14,002 nt of DNA from Candidatus Zipacnadia bacterium (GTDB taxonomy: Bacteria > Armatimonadota > Zipacnadia > Zipacnadales > Zipacnadaceae). The stretch spans positions 1 to 14,002 of the forward strand of contig JALGTJ010000080.1 of NCBI GenBank assembly GCA_029821415.1, written 5' to 3'. This document shows positions 7,575 through 14,002 of this stretch, piece after piece. A model generated the notes under the pieces. The model had not been told where the DNA came from and did not search any database. It worked only from the letters and a program-made list of their open reading frames with translations. Position numbers and translations under genes: made by a program. Each line of letters opens with the position of its first letter. Position 1 is the first letter of the stretch.

Positions 7575-7751
7575 ATGCTAAGGACACTCAAGCAACTGTG
7601 GACTGACGAAGCGGGGCTGACAACCGTGGAATATGCGCTGTTGTTGGTGCTGATAGTGGCAGCAGCCGTCACCGCATGGACACAATTGGGCAGTCAAGTA
7701 AGCACCGAGGTTGGTGACGTCAAAGACACCCTTGCTGGTACATCCAGCTAG
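7575..7751 (+). CDS. flp: Flp/Fap-type major pilin (Tad pilus subunit)
   Basis: This small gene of 58 residues was read directly from the sequence. The ATG at 7575 follows a perfect AAGGAGG at 7561-7567 with 7 bases of spacing. The peptide has a short charged leader (MLRTLKQLWTDEAG), then G|LTTVEY, then the hydrophobic helix ALLLVLIVAAAVTAW. A Gly before the cleavage point, Glu at +5 and Tyr at +6 are the signature of Flp pilins, which a TadV/CpaA-type prepilin peptidase cleaves. The mature protein of about 44 residues polymerises into the thin adhesive Tad pilus. It is the first gene of the operon and is followed by a strong GC hairpin. That fits a pilin that must be made in great excess over the machinery genes. 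Confidence is high. Confidence 0.93.
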   Translation: MLRTLKQLWTDEAGLTTVEYALLLVLIVAAAVTAWTQLGSQVSTEVGDVKDTLAGTSS

Positions 7752-7800
7752 AGTGCAAACTCTGCCAACGGCAAGCAACGCTGCGGCAATACCCCGCAAG

Positions 7801-7835
7801 CTGGGGGTCGGGCCGGCCCCCCACCCGACCCCCAG
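7801..7835 (+). terminator. GC-rich hairpin after flp, probable attenuator or mRNA stabiliser
   Basis: A perfect 12-base inverted repeat is present: CTGGGGGTCGGG at 7801-7812 and CCCGACCCCCAG at 7824-7835, with an 11-base C-rich loop. It lies 49 bases after the flp stop and about 120-150 bases before the tadE start. No U-tract follows (next bases TCGCTGAAACG), so it is not a canonical intrinsic terminator. Position suggests partial termination or protection of the flp message, raising pilin levels relative to downstream tad genes. The structure is certain from sequence; the role is inferred. Confidence 0.6.
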
Positions 7836-7953
7836 TCGCTGAAACGGGCCTACAACCTTAGAATTGCTTATAACACGACAACAATGGTCCGAGCGCCGGT
7901 GCCAATGTTGCGGAATGAATGTTTTACGGCTTAACCGACACCGGCTCAGTACA

Positions 7954-8454
7954 ATGCAAACCCTACACCCAGATAATCAAGAGCTGTCCAAAATCCCATC
8001 TCGCAGAGCCGGCACAGCGACGGTCGAATTAGCTCTGGTCATGCCCTTACTACTGCTCCTATTGATGGGCATTATCGAATTTGGGCTGCTCTTTGAGGAC
8101 TATATGATTCTGAAGAATGCCGCCCGAGAAGGAGCCCGCACTGCGGCCACAGGTGCTAATACCACTGCCATCGCCGACCGGGTGCAAGACGCTGCGGCAA
8201 AACTACCTGCCGAGGAGCTAACTATCACCCAGCAATACGGTGTCTACGATGAGGGAAGCTGGTCCTGGTATGCCCTGGGCGACATATCAAGCGACGAAGG
8301 AGTGATAAACGACGCTCCTACCGGGTCGTTTATCAGGGTTGAAGTGAGCTATCCACACCATTTAGTGGCCGGCCGAATAGTACCCGGGCTGGAGGATGAA
8401 CCGGGCAGCGGCAGCATCACTCTAACAGGAACAGCCACCTTCCGGCGCGAGTAA
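7954..8454 (+). CDS. tadE: TadE-like pseudopilin
   Basis: The product is 166 residues from the ATG at 7954. The frame stays open upstream to a TTG at 7864 with another ATG at 7915. None has a convincing Shine-Dalgarno, so the start is uncertain, but 7954 gives the short basic leader usual for the family. The diagnostic stretch is SRRAG followed by TATVELALVMPLLLLLLMG and IIEFGLLFEDYMILKNAAREGAR. This is a TadE-type prepilin cleavage site (Gly20, Glu25 at +5), a hydrophobic helix, and the conserved AAREGAR segment. TadE proteins are minor pseudopilins processed by the Tad prepilin peptidase and needed for pilus assembly; they act in the inner membrane or periplasm. The C-terminal part (about 80-166) is polar and variable. 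The gene lies between flp and tadZ, where pseudopilins are commonly found. No tadG/tadF partner is seen. Confidence 0.88.
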   Translation: MQTLHPDNQELSKIPSRRAGTATVELALVMPLLLLLLMGIIEFGLLFEDYMILKNAAREGARTAATGANTTAIADRVQDAAAKLPAEELTITQQYGVYDEGSWSWYALGDISSDEGVINDAPTGSFIRVEVSYPHHLVAGRIVPGLEDEPGSGSITLTGTATFRRE

Positions 8455-8500
8455 TACTCAGGGCTATAAGGCCAAGCGTCGCCGGCGGACACCGGGGATT

Positions 8501-9649
8501 GTGGATGGAGTAAAGTCACTGCTGAGTGTGACCGATGGAATTGAACTTATTGGTCTGCCTCAGGACGGATTAGAGGCGGCACAAATGGCTATCCAGTTAC
8601 AGCCGGATGTGCTGTTAGTGCACGACAACCTCCCTGCTGCCGATGGCTATGAGGTATGTCGATTAGTGAAGATGGCGGCACCCGACGTTGGATGTATCTT
8701 ACTGACTGAGAAGCAACGCTCATCCGTAATCAACGAAGCTATGATAGCAGGAGCCAATGCCGTTCTTCCCCCGCTATCTGATGCCAGTGCAGTTATTGAG
8801 ACCATCCAAGCCTGTGCTGGTCGCAGGGAAATCCGCCAAACCGAGACGTATGAGGCGGTCACAGATCCGGCAAAGATGCCTATAACTGTGGGGCTGATTT
8901 CGGCCAAAGACGGCGTCGGCAAGACCACGCTCGCCGTGAACCTCGCGGTACTGCTGGCCAAGCAGTTCCCCGGGTCAGTGGTGTTATGTGATATGTACGC
9001 CCAGCTTGGCGATGTCAGTCTGATGCTAAATATGGGGATGCCGCCTGGCAGCCTGGTAGACCTGGCCCCCTACGCAGATGAGTTGGATATTCAGTTAGTC
9101 AACAGTCACTTGTACACTCATTCTAGCAGTCTACGCGCATTGAGCGGTTCAACGAGTCCGGAACCGGTTCCGATAAATGCTCTCTCAGTGTCTTATCTGG
9201 CATTGCTGCTGGGTATATTGCGGCGTAACTACCGATTCACTCTTTACGACCTGCCCTCAACGTTATGGGATGGTGGTCTTTACCTCCTCTCGCGCTGCCA
9301 GTTGGTGCTGGTAGTAACGAACCTTTTTGAATTGACCACCATCCGAGATACGAATTCGTTACTCAGGATCATTATTGATGGTGCCTACGTCCCACAAGCC
9401 AACATCAAACTGGTGGTTAATCGCGCCTCAGCCAAGGACCGCTTCTCTGTTTCTGACTTAGAGGAAGCTACAAATATGAAGGTAGAGTTCACCCTGCCCA
9501 ATGATACCGAAACCGTCATTGCTGCCGCCAATCGGGGTGAGCCGTTCATCTTAACTAACCCGCGTGCACCCATCTCGCAAGGAATTGCTGAAATAGCCGA
9601 TGCCATCGTCTGGCCAAACGGTCCACCAGCCAAGCAGCAGGCGGCCTGA
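8501..9649 (+). CDS. tadZ: TadZ/CpaE-family localisation ATPase with degenerate receiver domain
   Basis: The product is 382 residues from the GTG at 8501, the first usable start in the frame; only a weak GGGG precedes it. Residues about 1-110 are receiver-like (ELIGLPQDGLEAAQ, PDVLLVHDNLPAADGYEVCRLV). The domain seems to start after its first beta strand, has His41 where the phospho-accepting Asp is expected, and has Pro in place of the conserved Lys (VLPPLS). Residues about 127-370 form a MinD/ParA-type ATPase. They carry a deviant Walker A SAKDGVGKTT (signature Lys136, Lys141), CDMYAQLGDVSLMLNMG with Asp164 as Walker A', and VVNR near residue 307. TadZ/CpaE proteins bind ATP at the membrane and place the Tad machine at a pole. 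The gene is third in the operon, 46 bases after tadE and 70 before tadA. Family assignment is firm; phospho-independent behaviour is an inference. Confidence 0.9.
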   Translation: MDGVKSLLSVTDGIELIGLPQDGLEAAQMAIQLQPDVLLVHDNLPAADGYEVCRLVKMAAPDVGCILLTEKQRSSVINEAMIAGANAVLPPLSDASAVIETIQACAGRREIRQTETYEAVTDPAKMPITVGLISAKDGVGKTTLAVNLAVLLAKQFPGSVVLCDMYAQLGDVSLMLNMGMPPGSLVDLAPYADELDIQLVNSHLYTHSSSLRALSGSTSPEPVPINALSVSYLALLLGILRRNYRFTLYDLPSTLWDGGLYLLSRCQLVLVVTNLFELTTIRDTNSLLRIIIDGAYVPQANIKLVVNRASAKDRFSVSDLEEATNMKVEFTLPNDTETVIAAANRGEPFILTNPRAPISQGIAEIADAIVWPNGPPAKQQAA

Positions 9650-9719
9650 TAACTCTGCTCACAACTCGGCCGCATTGCAAGACGAACTAACCTTAGTTAC
9701 CGCCGAGGTGATGTAAACC

Positions 9720-11054
9720 ATGGAATTACCACAATCAGCCCGGGCCAACGACGAATACCTTCACTTGGCTAAACAGCAAAAACAGAAGAAACTGTTGAAG
9801 GTCAGGCAAGAAGTTCACGCGGCAATCCTGGACAACACCGACCACCAGGTGCTGCAAAATCTCAGCGAACAGTCGCTAATGGAACGGATCCGGGCACTGG
9901 CGAACGAGATTGCTCAGAAGCATCGGCTGCCGTTAACGACCAATACCCGGGAGCGACTATACCAGGCTGTACGAGCCGAACTGCGTGGCTATGGCCCCCT
10001 TCAAGAGTTGCTGGACGATCCATCAATAACGGAGATTATGGTCAATGGACCACATCAGGTCTACATTGAGCGGGAAGGAAAGCTCCAAGCTACTGATGTT
10101 CAATTCGACGATGACGCTCATGTGCGCCGCATCATTGAAAAGATTATCTCACCGCTGGGCCGTTGGATTGACGAAAGTGCACCTACCGTGGATGCCCGCC
10201 TTCCCGACGGCTCGCGAGTTAATGCAGTCATTCCTCCGATCATCCGTAACGGCCCCACGATAACTATCAGAAAATTCGCCGAAGATCCCCTGACCTCCGA
10301 GGACCTAATCAACTTTGGCACGTGCAACAGGGAGATGATGAACCTTTTGCAGGCTTGTGTGCAAGCCAAGCTTAACATCATGGTATCAGGTGGTACCGGC
10401 AGCGGCAAGACAACCACGCTCAATGTATTGTCCTCATTCATCCGACCCGATGAGAGGATTATCACGATAGAAGATGCCGCTGAGCTGCAACTGCAACAGG
10501 AGCACGTATTGAGCATGGAGAGTCGGCCCCCTAACTTGGAGGGCACCGGCGAAGTAACCATTCGTCATCTGGTGCGCAATGCCTTGCGGATGCGCCCAGA
10601 CAGAATCATTGTCGGCGAGTGCCGGGGCCCGGAGGCGCTGGACATGCTCCAGGCGATGAACACCGGACACGAGGGGTCATTGAGTACAGTCCACAGCAAT
10701 GGTCCTCGCGATACCCTGGCACGGTTGGAGACTATGGTGTTAATGGCCGGCACTGAGCTGCCCTCCCAGGCCATCCGGGAACAGATTGCCGCGGCTCTAC
10801 ATCTCATCGTCCACCAGTCCCGATTTGTGGACGGACGCCGCCGAATAACTCACATCACTGAAGTTCAGGGGTTGGAAAGCGGTACCATCACCCTGCAGGA
10901 CATCTACCATTTTGAACAGAGCGGTGTGGACGAAGACGGAACGGTAATCGGTGAACATCGCTACACCGGACTGCGCCCCAGATTCGCTGACAAGATACTA
11001 ACTCAGGGAATCAAGCTACCTGACCAATTGGTCGATGCATGGGGCCGGAGGTGA
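9720..11054 (+). CDS. tadA: TadA/CpaF secretion ATPase of the Tad pilus
   Basis: The product is 444 residues from the ATG at 9720, with GAGGTG at 9705-9710 nine bases before it. This is the hexameric motor ATPase that powers pilin polymerisation at the inner membrane. The N-terminal region is charged and helical (LAKQQKQKKLLKVRQEV). It is followed by the CpaF-type domain RGYGPLQELLDDPSITEIMVNGP (about 89-111) and VDARLPDGSRVNAVIPP. The RecA-like core has Walker A GGTGSGKTT (224-232), an Asp box IITIEDAAELQL, Walker B RIIVGECRG (295-303) and a His box TGHEGSLSTVHS (315-326). All catalytic motifs are intact and the length is typical. The stop at 11054 lies 4 bases before the tadB ATG, and the tadB ribosome binding site lies inside the end of tadA, so translation of the two is likely coupled. 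Confidence is high. Confidence 0.95.
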   Translation: MELPQSARANDEYLHLAKQQKQKKLLKVRQEVHAAILDNTDHQVLQNLSEQSLMERIRALANEIAQKHRLPLTTNTRERLYQAVRAELRGYGPLQELLDDPSITEIMVNGPHQVYIEREGKLQATDVQFDDDAHVRRIIEKIISPLGRWIDESAPTVDARLPDGSRVNAVIPPIIRNGPTITIRKFAEDPLTSEDLINFGTCNREMMNLLQACVQAKLNIMVSGGTGSGKTTTLNVLSSFIRPDERIITIEDAAELQLQQEHVLSMESRPPNLEGTGEVTIRHLVRNALRMRPDRIIVGECRGPEALDMLQAMNTGHEGSLSTVHSNGPRDTLARLETMVLMAGTELPSQAIREQIAAALHLIVHQSRFVDGRRRITHITEVQGLESGTITLQDIYHFEQSGVDEDGTVIGEHRYTGLRPRFADKILTQGIKLPDQLVDAWGRR

Positions 11055-11058
11055 TTCT

Positions 11059-12006
11059 ATGAGTCCGACATTAGTGGCTGGGGGCGTTTTTGTTACCCTC
11101 AGCATCGGTGCCTACGCGCTGGTCAGTGCCCTGACTACACCCAAGGACAATGTCCCCAGGCGCCGGCTCCAAGATGAGGGAGAATTGCAAGCAGACCGCA
11201 AGCAGCCGGAGGCGCAGACCGATAGCGTGCCATTGATTACCCAACTGCTGAGCAGGACCCGACTTAATAACGCTGTGCAGTGGGAGCTACTGCGAGCAGG
11301 TCTGCTGATAAAACCCTCAGAGATGATAGCTATCTCGCTGGCAGCAGGGATCGGCACGTATATGGTGGGACTGACCTTGCCGCCCAACTTGCTCTCGCGA
11401 GCATTCCTGCTCCTGCTTGGCTTAGGTGGTCCCTGGATCTATGTTCAGATCCGCAAGCAATATCGTTACAAGCTACTGATAACCCAACTGCCTGAAGCCC
11501 TGCAACTGATAGCTTCCTCGCTGCGCTCTGGCTTTTCTATCCTGCGGGCAATTGAAGTAGTTGCTAATGAGATGCCAGCACCGATCTCGCAGGAATTCCG
11601 CTGGGTACTTGACGAGGTCAATGTTGGCGTCAGTATGGAAAGGGCCTTCACGCATATGGTACACCGAACTGCCAGCCCTGACATAAAGCTGATGGTAACG
11701 GCGATCCAGATTCAGTCAGCAGTGGGCGGCGACCTCGCCGAGGTGTTAGAGACTACTTCTACTATGATTCGCGAGCGTTTTCAGCTAACCGCAGAGGTGG
11801 CGGCACTCACCGCTGAAGGCCGCCTTTCGGCCGTCATCCTCGGCGGCTTGCCAATCGGTTTGGCTTTCTTTATCCACATGCTCAACCCCGAATACCTCCA
11901 ACCGCTGACCAGCGAACCATTAGGCGTTGGAATGATGATTGGCGCTGCATCGTTGATGATATTTGGCATGCTGATCATTAAGAATATGCTCAACGTTGAC
12001 GTATAG
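11059..12006 (+). CDS. tadB: TadB-like inner-membrane platform protein (T2SSF domain)
   Basis: The product is 315 residues. I chose the ATG at 11059 because GGAGGTGA (11047-11054) sits four bases upstream. An ATG at 11035 in the same frame would overlap tadA and has no such site. Layout: an N-terminal membrane helix (VAGGVFVTLSIGAYALVSAL, about 6-25), a charged linker, a helical pair at about 88-130, and the type II secretion F domain from about 142. That domain contains QLPEALQLIASSLRSGFSILRAIEVVANE and ends AEVAALTAEGRLSAVILGGLPIGLAF. Two further membrane helices follow, to residue 310. With TadC it forms the membrane platform that TadA acts on. The next gene starts 11 bases after the stop. 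The family call is firm from domain layout and operon position. Confidence 0.93.
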   Translation: MSPTLVAGGVFVTLSIGAYALVSALTTPKDNVPRRRLQDEGELQADRKQPEAQTDSVPLITQLLSRTRLNNAVQWELLRAGLLIKPSEMIAISLAAGIGTYMVGLTLPPNLLSRAFLLLLGLGGPWIYVQIRKQYRYKLLITQLPEALQLIASSLRSGFSILRAIEVVANEMPAPISQEFRWVLDEVNVGVSMERAFTHMVHRTASPDIKLMVTAIQIQSAVGGDLAEVLETTSTMIRERFQLTAEVAALTAEGRLSAVILGGLPIGLAFFIHMLNPEYLQPLTSEPLGVGMMIGAASLMIFGMLIIKNMLNVDV

Positions 12007-12017
12007 GGTGATATGAA

Positions 12018-12944
12018 ATGCCCCTTGCAATTGCCGGTTTGGTCTTCGTACTGCTCGTGGCTATTGGCTTTATCATAGGCACCAACATTGAACGCGGCGC
12101 TCACGTTCGCCAGATACAGCAGATCAACACGGTCGCAGAACCCGAGCCAATCCTGGCCACTGAACTGACCAAGCCATGGTCGCACCGTATCGTGGCACCC
12201 ATGCTGGAGAGGATCTCCAGTGTGGTCGGCAAGCTGGCTCCAAGCAGCGTACTGCAGACCAATCGCCAGCGATTGCAGCAGGCTGCTCATCCCTGGGGAT
12301 TGACTGCCGAGATCTTCTTCGTAGTCCGAGCGCTGAGCACACTGATAGGGCTGGCTATAGCGGGACTGATACTGCTGCGTGGTCTGCTGCCTGCCAATAT
12401 ATCATGGTTAGGCGCAATCGGCGCAGCCAGTGTCGGAGTGTTAGCACCAGGCTGGATGATAGATCGCATCGCCCAGAATCGCCGACGGGAGATAAGGAAG
12501 AGTCTACCCAATGTTATTGACCTGCTCGTGGTCAGTGTAGAAGCGGGCCTGGGCCTGGACGCAGCCATATCAGAGATTATTGAACGGGAAAGTGGGCCGC
12601 TGACCGAGGAGTTTGAACAAGCCTTGACTGAAATTCGCCTGGGTAAGAGTCGACAAGATGCCTGGCGTAATCTGGCTAAGCGCACCCAAGTTGACGAACT
12701 AAGTGCGTTTATGGCCGCTATCTGTCAAGCTGAGGAGCTGGGATCCAGCATATCCAGAGTGTTACGCACTCATAGCGATTCCCTGCGCATCAAACGCAAG
12801 ATTCGCGTGCGGGAGCTGGCCAATATGATACCAGTAAAGATGCTTTTCCCGCTGGTATTCTGCATATTCCCGGCTATGTTTGTGGTAATTCTTGGCCCCG
12901 GGGCCATAACCATAATGCATACAATGGGCAACATCGGCAAATAG
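12018..12944 (+). CDS. tadC: TadC-like inner-membrane platform protein (T2SSF domain)
   Basis: The product is 308 residues from the ATG at 12018, with AGGGTGA just upstream. There is an N-terminal membrane helix (about 3-21). After a soluble stretch, two helices lie near residues 98-123 and 128-147. The F-domain core reads SLPNVIDLLVVSVEAGLGLDAAI at about 162-184, then LTEIRLGKSRQDAWRNLA. The conserved VRELANMIPVKMLFPLVFCIFP leads into the last helix, typical of TadC. TadC pairs with TadB to anchor the pilus base in the cytoplasmic membrane. It is the last Tad gene here: the next gene is convergent, ending only 10 bases further on. No secretin, CpaB, TadG or prepilin peptidase follows, so these must lie elsewhere if present. 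No good terminator separates the convergent genes; only a 5-base stem (CTCAG/CTGAG, 12954-12970) is visible. Confidence 0.93.
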   Translation: MPLAIAGLVFVLLVAIGFIIGTNIERGAHVRQIQQINTVAEPEPILATELTKPWSHRIVAPMLERISSVVGKLAPSSVLQTNRQRLQQAAHPWGLTAEIFFVVRALSTLIGLAIAGLILLRGLLPANISWLGAIGAASVGVLAPGWMIDRIAQNRRREIRKSLPNVIDLLVVSVEAGLGLDAAISEIIERESGPLTEEFEQALTEIRLGKSRQDAWRNLAKRTQVDELSAFMAAICQAEELGSSISRVLRTHSDSLRIKRKIRVRELANMIPVKMLFPLVFCIFPAMFVVILGPGAITIMHTMGNIGK

Positions 12945-12954
12945 CCGCTGGCGC

Positions 12955-13852
12955 TCAGCCTCCCACTGAGTAGTCCACCAGCTCCTGGTATATCCAGACT
13001 TCTTCACCAGTATCGGGATCTATTTCGGGGTACTCGCTCTTCACTATGCCAACCCCGGTCTTGAACCATGTGAAGATATCCCACTCATCTCCACCCTGGG
13101 CGACATTGTGTTCGCGCACCTTCACGCAGTTTCCGAAGGTCCCTGCCGGCACAGTAACCTCGTCAGTGACTGATTCAATCTCAAAAGTGTGTTGAGGATC
13201 CTGGTCATCTGACCACTGTGTGCCTACTTGAATAGGTGCCTTGAGCTTGTAGACGCTGGTGTCGTCAGCGAATAGCTCGCACAAGCCCTGTTCATCGTGG
13301 CGGAAGTACAAGTACCTGGGGCTCTGATCAGGGTCGGTGTATTGCACACGCAACTCATACCATACTTCACCGGCGCCCACCACTTGCCGCGTGCAACTGA
13401 CGGTCAACGTGATGTCCTGAGCCGGATGAACTCCACCTGGTTCAACCGGACTACCGGTATACTCCCACCAATAGCCTATGTCCAGCGGATGATAAGGAGC
13501 AGTCGGCTGCGGTCCAGGCTCAACCACCGTAACGGTAGCAGAATCTGGAGGCAAATCCTCGTAAGTGCCGGTCACCACCGTTTCCCCTATGCCGATCGCA
13601 GTGAATTCACCCAGGTTGTCAATGGTGCCGACCAGTGGGTTGGAACTTTCCCAGGTGAGGTCTGTGTTATACAGCCACCGCCATCCGCTGGTCTCCTGCT
13701 CACCCAGAGCGTGAAAGTCAACTACATCACCGACGTGCCAGCCCACTCTCACTACCTCCACCACAGCCACTGAGCAAGAATAGACCAACAATTGCTACCA
13801 CAACGCACAGCAGCCAACTTGGCAGACCCGCCACAGAACAGTGATTATTCAC
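12955..13852 (-). pseudogene. Secreted lipoprotein with Big_2-like Ig domain, broken by a frame shift near its N-terminus
   Basis: Two overlapping minus-strand frames appear to form one gene. The first, from a GTG at 13852 to a TGA at 13727, encodes a lipoprotein signal: hydrophobic LLCVVVAIVGLFLL then the lipobox LLSGC followed by GGGSES. The second, usable from about 13791 down to the stop at 12955, encodes the body. The body has an Ig-like domain of the Big_2 type (VGDVVDFHALG, LTWESSNPLVGTID, GEFTAIGIGETVVTGTY, SATVTVVEP). It is followed by a C-terminal beta-rich domain with DIGYWWEYTGS, VTVPAGTFGNCVKV and GVGIVKSEYPE. In the first frame the protein ends at GLARR; the second frame has no sensible signal peptide. 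Homology-like pattern places the shift between roughly 13735 and 13790. The intact protein would be an envelope-anchored lipoprotein of about 295 residues of unknown function. The break may be real decay or a sequence error. Confidence 0.7.
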
Positions 13853-14002
13853 AAGTATTCCCTGCCTCGAGGAAATCAGGTATAGAAGTTGGCGCAACAG
13901 GTAATTCAATGAAGACAACAACAGTTACTGCTTCACCTATTGGACGCAACTGGCGGCGCCAATGTTCCCGACTTACGGCAGGCAGTTTGAACAGACCACA
14001 AT
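13845..14002 (-). CDS. Possible C-terminal end of an upstream gene, cut by right window edge
   Basis: The minus strand is open from base 14002 to a TAA at 13845-13847. It encodes about 51 residues, including LFKLPAVSREHWRRQLRP and GEAVTVVVFIELPVAP. The stop overlaps the GTG start of the lipoprotein by a few bases (TTGTGAATAA), an arrangement common in operons, which is the main support. I recognise no family. A competing plus-strand frame starts with an ATG at 13909 (MKTTTVTASPIGRNW) and is also open to the edge, but has only a weak AGGT upstream. The segment is too short for a confident call. Confidence 0.3.
   Translation of the reverse strand, partial: CGLFKLPAVSREHWRRQLRPIGEAVTVVVFIELPVAPTSIPDFLEAGNTCE

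Noticed and set aside
11035..11058. Earlier ATG for tadB overlapping tadA
   Set aside because: The ATG at 11059 has an almost complete GGAGGTGA four bases upstream; the earlier one has none.
12954..12970. Small inverted repeat CTCAG/CTGAG between tadC and the convergent lipoprotein gene as terminator
   Set aside because: It has only five base pairs and no U-run on either strand, so it is too weak to call.
13909..14002. Plus-strand start MKTTTVTASPIGRNW running off the right edge
   Set aside because: It has a weak ribosome site, and the opposite frame has an operon-like overlap with the lipoprotein. The evidence is insufficient.

Overview
The window looks like a bacterial chromosome of moderate GC content (estimated by eye). 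The supporting genes are a Flp/Tad pilus operon, RecO, a family X DNA polymerase with a PHP nuclease domain, an OPT-like membrane protein of the DUF6785/DUF6784 type, and a secreted lipoprotein with a bacterial Ig-like domain. From memory, DUF6784/6785 proteins beside Tad loci fit lineages such as Armatimonadota or other poorly cultured phyla. This placement is tentative and nothing in the window fixes the phylum. I saw no rRNA, tRNA, CRISPR array, transposase or insertion sequence.

Left half (1 to about 7331) is all minus strand. Reading in the direction of transcription, the order is: a DUF6785/DUF6784 membrane protein (7331-5328); a gap of about 100 bases with a consensus DnaA box; recO (5224-4430); polX (4433-2734, overlapping recO by ATGA and broken by a frame shift inside its PHP domain); a secreted or membrane-anchored CBM plus TIM-barrel protein (2758-848, overlapping the end of polX); and an AEC-family permease running off the left edge. 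From recO onward the genes overlap or nearly touch, so they are probably one transcript.

Right half (7575-12944) is a plus-strand Tad operon: flp pilin, a GC-rich hairpin, tadE pseudopilin, tadZ/cpaE, tadA/cpaF ATPase, tadB and tadC. Together these make the pilin subunit, a minor pseudopilin, the polar localisation ATPase, the motor ATPase and the two inner-membrane platform proteins. Secretin, CpaB and prepilin peptidase are not in the window. A convergent minus-strand lipoprotein gene (about 13852-12955), also frame-broken, closes the operon. A short open frame on the minus strand at the right edge may be the end of another gene.

The main oddities are the two frame-disrupted genes (polX-PHP and the lipoprotein), a glycosidase-like protein that seems to lack its acid/base residue, a degenerate receiver domain on TadZ, and a strong hairpin directly after flp. 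I found no convincing wholly new system. These are local anomalies within recognisable families.
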